Shown here: piece by piece, positions 1 to 7,888 of the stretch
Layout: every line of letters begins with the position of its first letter
How positions within the stretch are numbered: position 1 is the stretch's first letter
Assembly: GCA_045614505.1 (NCBI GenBank)
Contig: JAZLDA010000007.1
Span: 1-64,000, forward strand
Origin: SIG607 sp045614505
GTDB lineage: Bacteria; Bacillota; Clostridia; Oscillospirales; Acutalibacteraceae
Direction of reading: 5' to 3'
DNA length: 64,000 bases
Program-made: the position numbers and the translations under genes
Notes under the pieces: generated by a model
What the model was told of the DNA's origin: nothing
Database searches by the model: none
Seen by the model: only the letters and a program-made list of their open reading frames with translations

Positions 1-530
1 ACATTGGAATATTTGAAGGAGCCCGTGTCGGTTGAAAGCCCTGTGTATAACGCCTGAGCCGAAGTCCTGTCAAGGGGCAGGGGGTAATGTCTGAAAATAT
101 CATAAATACATTCACAGTTTGCGGCAGCTTCACTATTTAGATAAAGTCTGTCTGCATAGCGTGTGTTTGAAATATGGTGGTCAATGCACAAATCAATCTT
201 TCCTACAAAGGTCTCGGCAAGACTGCCCAGCAGTACAACGTCGGCAATGTCAACTGCAACAACGGTGTCGAAGGCAATTTCCTTGTTTTCAAAATGTGAA
301 GTGAAATAGCTGTACTTAGAAGGGATTTCATCGGCACACTTTATCATACATTTTTTACCTATAGAGGTAAGTCCCATGGCTAAAGCATAAGCGCTTCCCA
401 AGGTATCACCGTCGGGAGTAGCGTGACAGAGTATTAAATAATTATCCCTTTCTTTAAGGAAACGGCAGGTCTGCTTGATATCAAGCTCTTGACAGACGCT
501 GTCTGTGACTATCTTAACTGTTTTCTTCAT
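1..530 (-). CDS. nrnA: DHH-family phosphoesterase, NrnA-like (3' end cut by window edge)
   Basis: Partial gene on the minus strand; the ATG is at 530 and the C-terminal part runs off base 1. The translation shows the DHH family motifs in order: a CHATPDGDTLGSAYA block near residue 34, DIAD, and CIDHHISNT. These are the Mn-binding residues of bifunctional oligoribonuclease/pAp phosphatases, which degrade nanoRNAs and 3'-phosphoadenosine 5'-phosphate in the cytoplasm. It overlaps the end of rbfA by 17 bases, so it is translated from the same message as the last gene seen of the nusA operon; rbfA-nrnA order is common in Firmicutes. The DHHA1 substrate domain is outside the window, so the exact subfamily is inferred from context. 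Confidence 0.88.
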   Translation of the reverse strand, partial: MKKTVKIVTDSVCQELDIKQTCRFLKERDNYLILCHATPDGDTLGSAYALAMGLTSIGKKCMIKCADEIPSKYSYFTSHFENKEIAFDTVVAVDIADVVLLGSLAETFVGKIDLCIDHHISNTRYADRLYLNSEAAANCECIYDIFRHYPLPLDRTSAQALYTGLSTDTGSFKYSN

Positions 531-882
531 CACTTTTACCGCCTTCTTCGAATGAATCGATAATGGAGGAGATATGGGCGCTGAATTCTATAGAATCATC
601 GGCAACAAAACGCACCTCAGGAACCTTGCGCATTTTAACTTGTGCGCCCAATTCTCTGCGGATATAACCTGCCGCACCTTTAAGCGCTTTAACTGAGGAC
701 TCGGTCATTTCCTTGCCCTCAATGGCGCTGACATAAAAGGTGGCAAAGGACAAATCGTTTGTTACCTGAACCTTTATAATGCTTAACATTTTGCTGACTC
801 TGGGGTCCTTGATGTCGCGGAGAATATCTGCCATTGCAAGGCGAACATCAGAAGTTATGCGGTCTATTTTATAGCCTGCCAT
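514..882 (-). CDS. rbfA: 30S ribosome-binding factor RbfA
   Basis: A 122-residue protein of normal RbfA length. It starts MAGYKIDRITSDVRLAMADI and carries the typical KDPRV(S) and ATFYVSAIEG segments of the KH-like fold. RbfA binds 16S rRNA helix 1 regions and assists late 30S maturation and cold adaptation. The start codon overlaps the infB stop (ATGA arrangement) and the 3' end overlaps nrnA, so translation is coupled within the operon. An acidic tail (EEGGKSDEEN) follows the domain. Confidence 0.96.
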   Translation of the reverse strand: MAGYKIDRITSDVRLAMADILRDIKDPRVSKMLSIIKVQVTNDLSFATFYVSAIEGKEMTESSVKALKGAAGYIRRELGAQVKMRKVPEVRFVADDSIEFSAHISSIIDSFEEGGKSDEENS

Positions 883-3392
883 CAGTCTCTGTACTCCTCA
901 ATAATATAGGCTTCAAACATGTCACCGATTTTAATATCGGCAAATTTTTCAAGGCTTATTCCGCATTCGTAACCTTGTGCAACTTCCTTTACGTCGTCCT
1001 TGAAACGGCGGAGCGAAGCAATGGCATCTTCGGCAACAACAATACCGTCACGGACAACACGGATAGAGGCGTTTCTTACTACTCTGCCGCTGGTTACATA
1101 AGCACCTGCAATAGTGCCTACATTGGATATCTTATAGGTATCACGAACTTCAATGTCACCTATTACTACTTCTCTGGTCTTAGGAGCCAGCATACCCTTC
1201 ATAGCAGCTTCGATTTCGTCGATACAGTCGTAAATTACTCTGTAGAGACGAATGTCAACACCGTCACGCTCTGCAAGTTCTTTTGCAACAGGGTCGGGAC
1301 GAACGTTAAAGCCTACTATAATTGCGCCGCCTGTACCTGCAAGTACAACGTCGGACTCATTAATAGCGCCTACGCCGCCGTGGAGAATTTTAACTCGTAC
1401 TTCGTCATTGGAGAGCTTAACAAGTGAATCCTTAACGGCTTCCACAGAGCCCTGTACGTCGGCTTTGATAATAACGCCCAGTTCTTTAAGGTTGCCTTCG
1501 CTGAGCTTTCCGAAGAGGTTATCAAGAGTAACCTTGGTTGCGGCATTGAATTCCTCTTCCTTGATTTTTTGTTTACGCTGTTCAACAAGCTCACGGGCGA
1601 GTCTTTCATCACTAACTGCGTCGAAGGTATCGCCTGCGGCAGGGGTCTCGGTAAGTCCGGTGATTTCCACGGGAACACTGGGACCTGCTTCTTTTAAGGT
1701 TTTGCCGTTTTCATTTGTCATGGTACGCACTCTGCCCACTGTAGTACCGGCAACAACGATATCGCCGGGATGGAGCGTTCCTGCCTGAACAAGCAGTGTG
1801 GCAACAGGTCCGCGACCCTTGTCAAGACGAGCTTCAATAACAGTTCCCTTCGCTTTTCTGTCGGGATTGGCTTTAAGCTCCAGCATTTCCGCAACAAGAA
1901 GAATGTTTTCAAGGAGGGTGTCGATTCCGTCACCTGTCTTTGCAGATACGGGAACGCAGATAACATCACCGCCCCACTTCTCGGGAACAAGCTCATGTTC
2001 TGTGAGCTGCTGGAGAATGCGGTCGGGATTAGCCTCCGGCTTATCCATTTTGTTAATAGCAACAATTATCTGCACACCTGCTGCCTTGGCGTGGTTAATA
2101 GCCTCAATGGTCTGGGGCATAATACCGTCGTCGGCGGCAACAACGAGAACTGCAATATCGGTTGCCATAGCGCCGCGAAGTCTCATAGCGGTAAATGCGG
2201 CGTGGCCGGGGGTGTCAAGGAAGGTGATATTGTTGCCTTCATAGCTTACTCTGTAAGCGCCTATATGCTGGGTAATACCGCCTGCTTCACCTGTAACAAC
2301 CGAGGTTTTACGGATGGCGTCAAGAATAGATGTCTTACCGTGGTCAACGTGACCCATAACAACAATAACAGGGTCTCTTTTCTTTAGTGTGTCCTCGGTG
2401 TCCTCGGTATCATCCATAATACGGTCTTCAATGGTTACAACAACCTGCTTTTCAATTCTGCCGCCCATTTCGGTTACAACGATTTCGGCGGTGTCATAGT
2501 CGATAACCTGGTTAACGGTTGCCATCATACCGAGTTTTAAAAGTGTCTTGATAACCTCGGCGGCAGTCTTTTTAAGTTTTTCTGCCAATTCGCCTACGGT
2601 TATTTCGTCGCCCACAGTAACGAGAATAGGAGTCTTTTTGATTTTCTCAAGCTGGAGACGTCTTAGTTTATCAGCCTCGGTCTCACGCTTTGCGCCCTGA
2701 GGACGGCGGTAGTCCTGAGACTTCTGACGGATTTTCTGCTTCTTTGCAAAGTTATCCTTCATAGAGTTTGCAGGAGCAATGTTCTCGTATTTTTCATTGT
2801 ATTTTTCCATATCAACATTGTTGGTACGGGTATCAACACGGCGAATTTCAGCAGGGCCTCTGTTAGGAGCGGCACCGGCATTTTCTTTCTTTTCGCGTTT
2901 CTTAAAGGGGTTGGGGTCAGAGGGCTTAAACTCCTTCTTAACCTCTTCCTTTTGAGATTCTTTTTTGGTTTCCTTTTTAGGCTCAGCCTTTTTAGCGGGA
3001 GCAGCAGACTTTTTAGGTTCTTCTTTCTTTGGCTCTTCTTTCTTAGGTTCAGCCTTTTTAGGTTCAGCCTTTTTTTCAGGAGCAGACTGTGCTGCCTGAG
3101 CAGCCTTTAACTGTTCAAGAATAGCTAATTGATCGGCAAGCTTTTTGTCCTTTACAGCCTGACGCTCTTTAGCTTTTTTCTGAGTAGCGGCGGCACCTGT
3201 AGCGAAATACTCATCAAAGCTTTTAACCGAATTTTTTGCGGTAAGCTTTTCGAAGATTGCACCAAATTCCGCCTCATCAATACTGCCTGCGGTCTTCTTT
3301 TCTACACTTAAGTTAGATTCAATAAAAGCAACAAGGTCCTTAGAAGACATATTAAGGTCCTTTGCTAAATCACTTATTTTAATTTTAGCCAT
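882..3392 (-). CDS. infB: Translation initiation factor IF-2
   Basis: IF-2 of about 836 residues. It delivers fMet-tRNA to the 30S subunit and hydrolyses GTP on subunit joining. Visible order: N-terminal IF2_N segment (MAKIKISDLAKDLNMSSKDL), a low-complexity Lys/Glu/Pro/Ala linker with repeated KKAEPKKEEPKKEE units, a second IF2_N segment, then the G domain with GHVDHGKTS (G1), DTPGHAAF (G3) and NKMDKP (G4), followed by domains II-IV. I chose the ATG at 3392 because GGAGG (3405-3401) sits 8 bases upstream. In-frame ATGs at 3398 and further upstream have poor spacing. It overlaps the L7Ae-like gene by 8 bases and rbfA by 1-3 bases. Confidence 0.97.
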   Translation of the reverse strand: MAKIKISDLAKDLNMSSKDLVAFIESNLSVEKKTAGSIDEAEFGAIFEKLTAKNSVKSFDEYFATGAAATQKKAKERQAVKDKKLADQLAILEQLKAAQAAQSAPEKKAEPKKAEPKKEEPKKEEPKKSAAPAKKAEPKKETKKESQKEEVKKEFKPSDPNPFKKREKKENAGAAPNRGPAEIRRVDTRTNNVDMEKYNEKYENIAPANSMKDNFAKKQKIRQKSQDYRRPQGAKRETEADKLRRLQLEKIKKTPILVTVGDEITVGELAEKLKKTAAEVIKTLLKLGMMATVNQVIDYDTAEIVVTEMGGRIEKQVVVTIEDRIMDDTEDTEDTLKKRDPVIVVMGHVDHGKTSILDAIRKTSVVTGEAGGITQHIGAYRVSYEGNNITFLDTPGHAAFTAMRLRGAMATDIAVLVVAADDGIMPQTIEAINHAKAAGVQIIVAINKMDKPEANPDRILQQLTEHELVPEKWGGDVICVPVSAKTGDGIDTLLENILLVAEMLELKANPDRKAKGTVIEARLDKGRGPVATLLVQAGTLHPGDIVVAGTTVGRVRTMTNENGKTLKEAGPSVPVEITGLTETPAAGDTFDAVSDERLARELVEQRKQKIKEEEFNAATKVTLDNLFGKLSEGNLKELGVIIKADVQGSVEAVKDSLVKLSNDEVRVKILHGGVGAINESDVVLAGTGGAIIVGFNVRPDPVAKELAERDGVDIRLYRVIYDCIDEIEAAMKGMLAPKTREVVIGDIEVRDTYKISNVGTIAGAYVTSGRVVRNASIRVVRDGIVVAEDAIASLRRFKDDVKEVAQGYECGISLEKFADIKIGDMFEAYIIEEYRD

Positions 3393-3690
3393 TGGCATTT
3401 CCTCCTTTGATAGCATTAGCAAATCCTATTTCGTTTACGCTTATAATTCCGCCTTTTTTGCCTGTGGCGTGCGAAAGAACGGAAATATCATATTCGGCAT
3501 CAAGTACCGGAACATCGCTTTTAGAAGCGAAAAACTTTATTTCCTTGCGCGATTTGTCAGAAATATCATTTGCTATGATAACAAGCTTTGCTTTGTTTCT
3601 TTTAAGGCTTTCATTTACACTGTCAGCCCCGAAAGAAAGGTTGCCGGATTTACTGGCAAAACCAATTAAAGCAAGAAATTTATCATTCAC
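3385..3690 (-). CDS. ylxQ: L7Ae/YlxQ-like putative RNA-binding protein
   Basis: A 101-residue protein of the L7Ae/L30e/S12e/Gadd45 fold, as expected between ylxR and infB in Firmicutes. The FLALIGFASKSGNLSFGADSV start, the LVIIANDISDKSRKEI strand-helix region and the VPVL segment match the family. In B. subtilis the equivalent small proteins bind RNA (kink-turn type fold), but the exact target here is not established. It overlaps ylxR upstream and infB downstream by 8 bases each, so it is a tightly coupled operon gene. Confidence 0.9.
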   Translation of the reverse strand: MNDKFLALIGFASKSGNLSFGADSVNESLKRNKAKLVIIANDISDKSRKEIKFFASKSDVPVLDAEYDISVLSHATGKKGGIISVNEIGFANAIKGGNANG

Positions 3691-3949
3691 CGGAAGTTAG
3701 CTCCTTTTTTAGTCTTTCATAAATTTCATCGGGTATTGCTACACCCAAATTGTTTTCAAGACGTTTCTTTTTAACTGCAAGACTCAGACAGTCGCCGTTT
3801 TTACAAATATATGCTCCGCGGCCGTTTTGCTTGCCTTTATAATCCAAAACTATGTTACTTTCCGGAGTGCGCACCACACGGATAAGCTCACTCTTAGGCT
3901 TTCGCTCCGAGCAGCCGATGCATTGGCGCATAGGTATTTTCTTCACCAT
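3683..3949 (-). CDS. ylxR: YlxR / RNase P modulator (DUF448)
   Basis: An 88-residue DUF448 protein. Diagnostic residues are RQCIGCSERKPKSELIRVVR at the start and GKQNGRGAYICKNGDC in the middle. Family members bind nucleic acid; in B. subtilis the protein (RnpM) has been linked to RNase P activity. It lies 3 bases after nusA and overlaps the L7Ae-like gene, the usual nusA-ylxR-ylxQ-infB order. Confidence 0.94.
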   Translation of the reverse strand: MVKKIPMRQCIGCSERKPKSELIRVVRTPESNIVLDYKGKQNGRGAYICKNGDCLSLAVKKKRLENNLGVAIPDEIYERLKKELTSGE

Positions 3950-3951
3950 AA

Positions 3952-5046
3952 TTATTCCTCGGCTGCGCCCTCATAGAAGCCGCTCTCGGGGTGGATGTCT
4001 ATTTTCCAGCCGGTGAGTCTTGCGGCAAGGCGTACGTTCTGACCCTTGTTACCTATAGCAAGGGAGAGCTGGGAATCAGGAACGGTGACTCTGCATGCTT
4101 TAGGGTCTTCGGAAATTATCTCGCAAGAGAGAACCTTAGCAGGAGAGAGAGCCTCGCTGATAAATGCGGCGGGGTCGTCGCTGTATTTAACAATATCGAT
4201 TTTCTCACCGCTTAATTCTTCAACAATTTTATTAACACGAGCGCCGTGCTGACCGATACAAGCACCAATGGGGTCGATTTCACTGTCAGAGCTGTAAACG
4301 GCAATCTTGGTACGGCTTCCTGCCTGACGGGAAATGGATTTAACCTGAATTGTTCCGTCGAAGATTTCGGGAACTTCGGTCTCGAAAAGACGTTTAACAA
4401 GGTCGGCGTGGGTGCGGGAAAGCATTACACGGGGACCTCTTTCGGTCTCTTTAACATCAACAATGTAAACCTTAATGTGGTCGCCCTCTTTAATAACCTC
4501 ATCGGGCACCTGCTCACTTTTCGGCAAGGTTGCTTCAGCGTGACCGATAAGAATGGTTGCATTGCCGGTCTTGGGGTCAATTCTCTGAACAGAGGCAGTG
4601 ACGATTTCCTTTGTTTTGCTCTGGAACTGAGCAAGGGTCTGTCCGCGCTCGGCGTCTCTTACACCCTGGTGGAAGTTGTTTCTGGAGTTCTGTGCAACAA
4701 CTCTTCCGAATTTTGCGGGGTCGAGCTTAATGTCAACAAAGCCCTGTACCTCGGCATTGGGGTCGATTTTAACAGCCTCTTCCTTTAACATCTGGGTGTA
4801 GGGATTTTCAATCTCATCCACTACTTCTTTTCTTGCAACAACGCTGAAAATTTTGTTTTCAGGGTCAATGGTGCATTTTACAACATCGTTTCCGCCGTAA
4901 TCCTTACGGGAAGCGACTACTATTGCCTCTGCGATTTTTTCTGCAATAAACTCCTGGGGAATTCCCTTTTCCTCTTCCATTGCTGCAAGAGCCGCAAAAA
5001 ACTCAGAGTAATCGTTTTCCTTTTTCTTAACAGTTTTTCGTGCCAT
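3952..5046 (-). CDS. nusA: Transcription termination/antitermination factor NusA
   Basis: A 364-residue NusA of the short Gram-positive type: N-terminal RNA-polymerase-binding domain, S1 domain (EGDHIKVYIVDVKETERGPR), KH1 with IGACIGQHGARVNKIVEEL and KH2 with LAIGNKGQNVRLAARL. The acidic C-terminal repeats of proteobacterial NusA are absent, which is normal here. NusA rides on RNA polymerase and stimulates pausing and hairpin-dependent termination. The start follows GGAGG with a spacing of about 10 bases. The leader of its own operon carries a hairpin with a broken U-tract that may be its regulatory target (see the 5553-5589 entry). Confidence 0.97.
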   Translation of the reverse strand: MARKTVKKKENDYSEFFAALAAMEEEKGIPQEFIAEKIAEAIVVASRKDYGGNDVVKCTIDPENKIFSVVARKEVVDEIENPYTQMLKEEAVKIDPNAEVQGFVDIKLDPAKFGRVVAQNSRNNFHQGVRDAERGQTLAQFQSKTKEIVTASVQRIDPKTGNATILIGHAEATLPKSEQVPDEVIKEGDHIKVYIVDVKETERGPRVMLSRTHADLVKRLFETEVPEIFDGTIQVKSISRQAGSRTKIAVYSSDSEIDPIGACIGQHGARVNKIVEELSGEKIDIVKYSDDPAAFISEALSPAKVLSCEIISEDPKACRVTVPDSQLSLAIGNKGQNVRLAARLTGWKIDIHPESGFYEGAAEE

Positions 5047-5072
5047 TTTCCGTTATACCTCCGTTAAAGTGA

Positions 5073-5528
5073 TTAAAAATTATCATCATTAAGATAAACC
5101 TTTGCAACTTCGCCTTTTTCAAGGGATAGCTCTTCAGCATCGGTTTTAATTACTAAAGTGTCGTTAAAGGAAACAAGAGTACCTGTAATTTCCTTTGAAC
5201 CCTCTAAAGCCTTATATAGCTTTACTTTAATTTTTTTGCCTTGCATTTTAACAAAATGCTCAGGCTTGGTCAGTTCTCTGTCAATGCCGGGAGAAGAAAC
5301 CTCCATAGTGTAAGAACGGTCAATAGGGTCAGCTTCATCAATAATGGGGTCTATGGCGTGGGATACATTAACACAGTCGTCAATGGAAATACCCTCTTCC
5401 TTATCTATAAAGATACGAAGAAACCAATCGGCGCCCTCTTTTACAAAGCGTACGTCCCAAAGGGAAACCCCCTGCGCCTCTACCGTTTCCTTAATAAGAG
5501 AAGAAACGGTGTCTGCAATATTTGCCAA
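5073..5528 (-). CDS. rimP: Ribosome maturation factor RimP
   Basis: RimP of about 151 residues, first gene of the operon; it helps early 30S assembly. The family signatures WDVRFVKEGADWFLRIFID and VSSPGIDRELTKPEHF are present, followed by the small C-terminal SH3-like domain. I place the start at the TTG (5528-5526), which has the AAGAGGTGA ribosome site (about 5542-5534) at good spacing. The in-frame GTG at 5537 lies inside that ribosome site and is unlikely. Confidence 0.93.
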   Translation of the reverse strand: MANIADTVSSLIKETVEAQGVSLWDVRFVKEGADWFLRIFIDKEEGISIDDCVNVSHAIDPIIDEADPIDRSYTMEVSSPGIDRELTKPEHFVKMQGKKIKVKLYKALEGSKEITGTLVSFNDTLVIKTDAEELSLEKGEVAKVYLNDDNF

Positions 5529-5552
5529 AAATATCACCTCTTAAATTTGCGA

Positions 5553-5589
5553 AAGAAAAGTGAGCGGCTTTTGACCGCTCACTGGTTTC
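5553..5589 (-). terminator. Leader hairpin of the rimP-nusA operon, candidate NusA-dependent attenuator
   Basis: Read on the minus strand, AGTGAGCGG (about 5582-5574) pairs perfectly with CCGCTCACT across a short loop and is followed by TTTTCTTT, a U-tract broken by a C. Flanking GAAAGGAAA/TTTTCTTTC bases can extend the stem. It lies between the operon promoter (-10 at 5607-5612) and the rimP start, so it is in the 5' leader. It may also end readthrough from spoVT. Confidence 0.7.
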
Positions 5590-5606
5590 CTTTCTTACTT
5601 GTGGTT

Positions 5607-5635
5607 ATTATACCACTAATTAAATAAAAAATCAA
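5607..5635 (-). promoter_or_regulatory. Sigma-A-type promoter of the rimP-nusA operon
   Basis: On the minus strand: -35 TTGATT (5635-5630), 17-base spacer, -10 TATAAT (5612-5607), preceded by GG. It directly follows the spoVT stop codon and would give a leader of about 70 bases carrying the attenuator-like hairpin. Confidence 0.8.
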
Positions 5636-5643
5636 GTGTTTTC

Positions 5644-6180
5644 TTACTCTTCCATTTGCTTGCCTAAAAACAGAGCCGCAACACGCACTAAATTCATGTC
5701 ACTTTCCTGTGGTACTTTGTCGTCTCCGTCATTAATAAGCACTACACAGCCGGCAAGGTCGCCTGCAGAAATAATGGGAGCGGCAAAGGCAACTGTAAAG
5801 CGACAGCCCTCCAGAGCATCCTCCTTTTTCTCGGCTGAATATGTGCATTCCTTTCTTGATTCCATAATTTCTTCAAGGGCAGGGGAGATTCTTCTCTCCA
5901 ATACCTCTTTTTTAGAAATTCCCGCCGCTGCAACGCAGGAATCCCTGTCGCAAATAAGCACCGGCAGCGAACAGCAACGAATAAGCGACTCGGCATAAAC
6001 CGAAGCGAACTCACTCAGCTCCCCAACCGGCGAGTACTTCTTAAATACTACCTCTCCCCCCGTACCGGTAAATATTTCCAGCGGGTCTCCCTCACGAATC
6101 CGCATAGTGCGACGAATTTCTTTCGGGATAACAACCCTACCTAAATCGTCGATTCTTCTAACAATTCCAGTTGCTTTCAT
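5644..6180 (-). CDS. spoVT: Stage V sporulation regulator SpoVT
   Basis: A 178-residue protein. The N-terminal AbrB-type swapped-hairpin DNA-binding domain (MKATGIVRRIDDLGRVVIPK, then EIRRTMRIREGDPLEIF) is followed by a GAF-like domain (LPVLICDRDSCVAAAG, FTVAFAAPI, GCVVLINDGD). SpoVT regulates forespore genes late in sporulation, so it marks the host as an endospore former. Upstream, a weak sigma-G-like promoter can be seen at 6214-6242. It is monocistronic by position, with the nusA-operon promoter directly after it. Confidence 0.95.
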   Translation of the reverse strand: MKATGIVRRIDDLGRVVIPKEIRRTMRIREGDPLEIFTGTGGEVVFKKYSPVGELSEFASVYAESLIRCCSLPVLICDRDSCVAAAGISKKEVLERRISPALEEIMESRKECTYSAEKKEDALEGCRFTVAFAAPIISAGDLAGCVVLINDGDDKVPQESDMNLVRVAALFLGKQMEE

Positions 6181-6213
6181 ATATAAATACTCCTTTTAAT
6201 CAAATCGTGATGT

Positions 6214-6242
6214 TAGTATTTGTGGTTTAAGGAAATTTATAC
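6214..6242 (-). promoter_or_regulatory. Possible sigma-G-type promoter of spoVT
   Basis: On the minus strand: GTATA (6242-6238), 17-base spacer, AATACTA (6220-6214). This fits the forespore pattern of a GNATA-like -35 and CATNNTA-like -10 with one mismatch. It lies about 35 bases upstream of the spoVT start, with AAAAGGAG as ribosome site. SpoVT is sigma-G controlled in Bacillus, which supports the reading, but the match is short. Confidence 0.4.
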
Positions 6243-6289
6243 TGTGTGAATTTTCTTTTAGTTTAGATGATGAAATTTTTATAAACCTA

Positions 6290-6317
6290 TTGAAAAAATT
6301 TTTTAAAGTGATATAAT
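6290..6317 (+). promoter_or_regulatory. Promoter of the TasA/SipW-like module
   Basis: -35 TTGAAA (6290-6295), 16-base spacer, -10 TATAAT (6312-6317), about 34 bases before the first start codon. A GGAGTAAT ribosome site follows. Confidence 0.6.
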
Positions 6318-6350
6318 TAGTTTACCATATTTTAATAAAGGAGTAATATT

Positions 6351-6962
6351 ATGAAAAAATTAAGCATTTTAATCGCATTGATGCTCTGCATCACTATCGG
6401 CGGCGTATACGCTACCTGGTCTTATGCAGGCACCAACGACATCGCTGACCAGCTTGTTGAAACGAAAGTAACCATTGCAAACATTGAGTATAAGGAAGCA
6501 AACGGTACTTACGCTATCGAGTCTAACCTTGTGCTTACCGTTGACCAGGCAAACCAGCAGCACGAAGCTAAGCTTATTTACGGTTCTAACAACAGTGATG
6601 ATCCCTACATAAAGATTACCTTCACGGCCGCTGATTATGCAAGCCCCGAAATCAAGGAAAATGCCGTTCCCTCTGAACTTTATTTCAGCACCACAACCAC
6701 CATGCAGTATGAAAATAAAGACGGACAGCTCGTTGACATTTTCTGGCTCTCTAACACCGGTAACAACCAGCTTGACAACACCTTTACATGGACATCTGAA
6801 GGCAATGGCAAATTCTCTTACACTTTAGATAAAGCTGCTATTGAAAGCTGCATTAAGCTTAATGGTACATTCGTTCTTGGTACCAAGGCTGAGCACGATG
6901 CTTTCCGTACCGCTCTTAACGGTAACATTGTTGCACGCGTAACCGATGGAACCGTTAACTGA
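6351..6962 (+). CDS. Secreted protein with SipW-type signal peptide (TasA/camelysin-like candidate)
   Basis: A 203-residue protein. The N-terminus MKKLSILIALMLCITIGGVY followed by ATWSYA is a SipW-type signal peptide: short charged start, hydrophobic core, then an aromatic residue just after the predicted cut (A-T-W). The rest is a Thr/Asn-rich beta protein without Cys, transmembrane segment or sorting motif. Next to it lies an S26B signal peptidase, and then a second protein with the same GVYATW signature. In Bacillus the TapA-SipW-TasA operon makes matrix fibres by this route. I infer an extracellular fibre or matrix subunit; the mature part is too divergent for me to assign to TasA with certainty. 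Confidence 0.65.
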   Translation: MKKLSILIALMLCITIGGVYATWSYAGTNDIADQLVETKVTIANIEYKEANGTYAIESNLVLTVDQANQQHEAKLIYGSNNSDDPYIKITFTAADYASPEIKENAVPSELYFSTTTTMQYENKDGQLVDIFWLSNTGNNQLDNTFTWTSEGNGKFSYTLDKAAIESCIKLNGTFVLGTKAEHDAFRTALNGNIVARVTDGTVN

Positions 6963-6984
6963 TTTTTAGAAAAATTAAATTTTG

Positions 6985-7013
6985 GCGGCAAGGGGGCGGT
7001 TACCTCTTGCCGC
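6985..7013 (+). repeat. Stem-loop between the secreted subunit and the signal peptidase genes
   Basis: GCGGCAAG (6985-6992) and CTTGCCGC (7006-7013) form a perfect 8-bp stem around a G-rich loop. No U-tract follows, so it is not a standard terminator. Its place after the abundant-substrate gene and before the peptidase gene suggests an mRNA-processing or 3'-stabilising element that lowers downstream expression (inference). Confidence 0.55.
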
Positions 7014-7042
7014 TTGATGCTAAAGCAAAAGGTCGTTTAATT

Positions 7043-7888
7043 ATGACAGATTATGAGATATATGTTTTTCTGCTTTGTCTTATTGTCTTCTTACTGCTTA
7101 CCGCCCTTTCGGTTGTTTGCCTCTCTATTATAACTAAGCTAACACACCGTTTGATTAACTGCGGCGAAGAAGACCAAAAGATTTTAGAGGAATATAAAAA
7201 AAGCAAAACTAAAAATGGCGCACACAAACTTGCCAAAATTTTCGACTACGTCCTTTCGGGTGTGGTCTGCTTTGCTTTTGTCACTATGCTCATAGGCTCA
7301 ATAGCTATTCGTTGCACAGAAAACTTTAAGTGTGATAAAATACCCAACTATCGCGTTGTTAAAACCGGCTCGATGGCTGAGACAAATGAGAAAAACACAT
7401 ATCTTACTAAAAACGGAATCGATAATCATCTTCAAATTTTTGACCTTATTAAAACCGAAAAGCTTCCTGCCGAGGAGGACCTTCAGCTTTATGATATAGT
7501 AGTGTATGAGGTTGATGGTATGATGATTGTTCACCGTATTATTGAAATTGAAGAGCCCAATGAAAATCACCCTGACTGCCGACATTTCCGTCTTCAAGGT
7601 GATGCTGTAGAGGCGCCTGACCGTTTTCCTGTTTTATATGAACAAATGAAGGCTATTTACCGCGGCCAACGCACTCCCTTTATTGGAAGCTTTATTATGT
7701 TTATGCAGTCCCCAGCGGGTTGGCTTTGCGTTTTACTTGTTGTTGTGGCTATGTTTGCATCACCGATTCTTGATAAAAGGCTTGCCGATGCCCGTGCAGC
7801 CCGACTTAAAATTTGTATTAAACAAGCAGGAAAAGTAAGCGAAGAGGCTTCCGAGCTTGCTTTTGCGGGAGGCAAAAGAGATGATTAG
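7043..7888 (+). CDS. SipW-like signal peptidase I (family S26B)
   Basis: A 281-residue membrane protein. It has two N-terminal hydrophobic segments, then RVVKTGSMAE with the catalytic Ser, DIVVYEVDGMMIVHRIIEIE with His in the place of the usual Lys, and RLQGDAVEAPD, followed by a C-terminal membrane segment (WLCVLLVVVAMFA). The Ser-His arrangement is that of the ER/archaeal-type S26B peptidases including SipW, which process TasA-like proteins. I start at ATG 7043; the upstream in-frame TTG at 7007 lies inside the stem-loop and has no ribosome site. It overlaps the next gene by 8 bases. Likely role: processing the two flanking exported proteins. Confidence 0.82.
   Translation: MTDYEIYVFLLCLIVFLLLTALSVVCLSIITKLTHRLINCGEEDQKILEEYKKSKTKNGAHKLAKIFDYVLSGVVCFAFVTMLIGSIAIRCTENFKCDKIPNYRVVKTGSMAETNEKNTYLTKNGIDNHLQIFDLIKTEKLPAEEDLQLYDIVVYEVDGMMIVHRIIEIEEPNENHPDCRHFRLQGDAVEAPDRFPVLYEQMKAIYRGQRTPFIGSFIMFMQSPAGWLCVLLVVVAMFASPILDKRLADARAARLKICIKQAGKVSEEASELAFAGGKRDD

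Noticed and set aside
7007..7042. TTG at 7007 as the start of the signal peptidase
   Set aside because: It lies in the 3' arm of a stem-loop, has no ribosome site, and adds a basic stretch not expected before the membrane segment.
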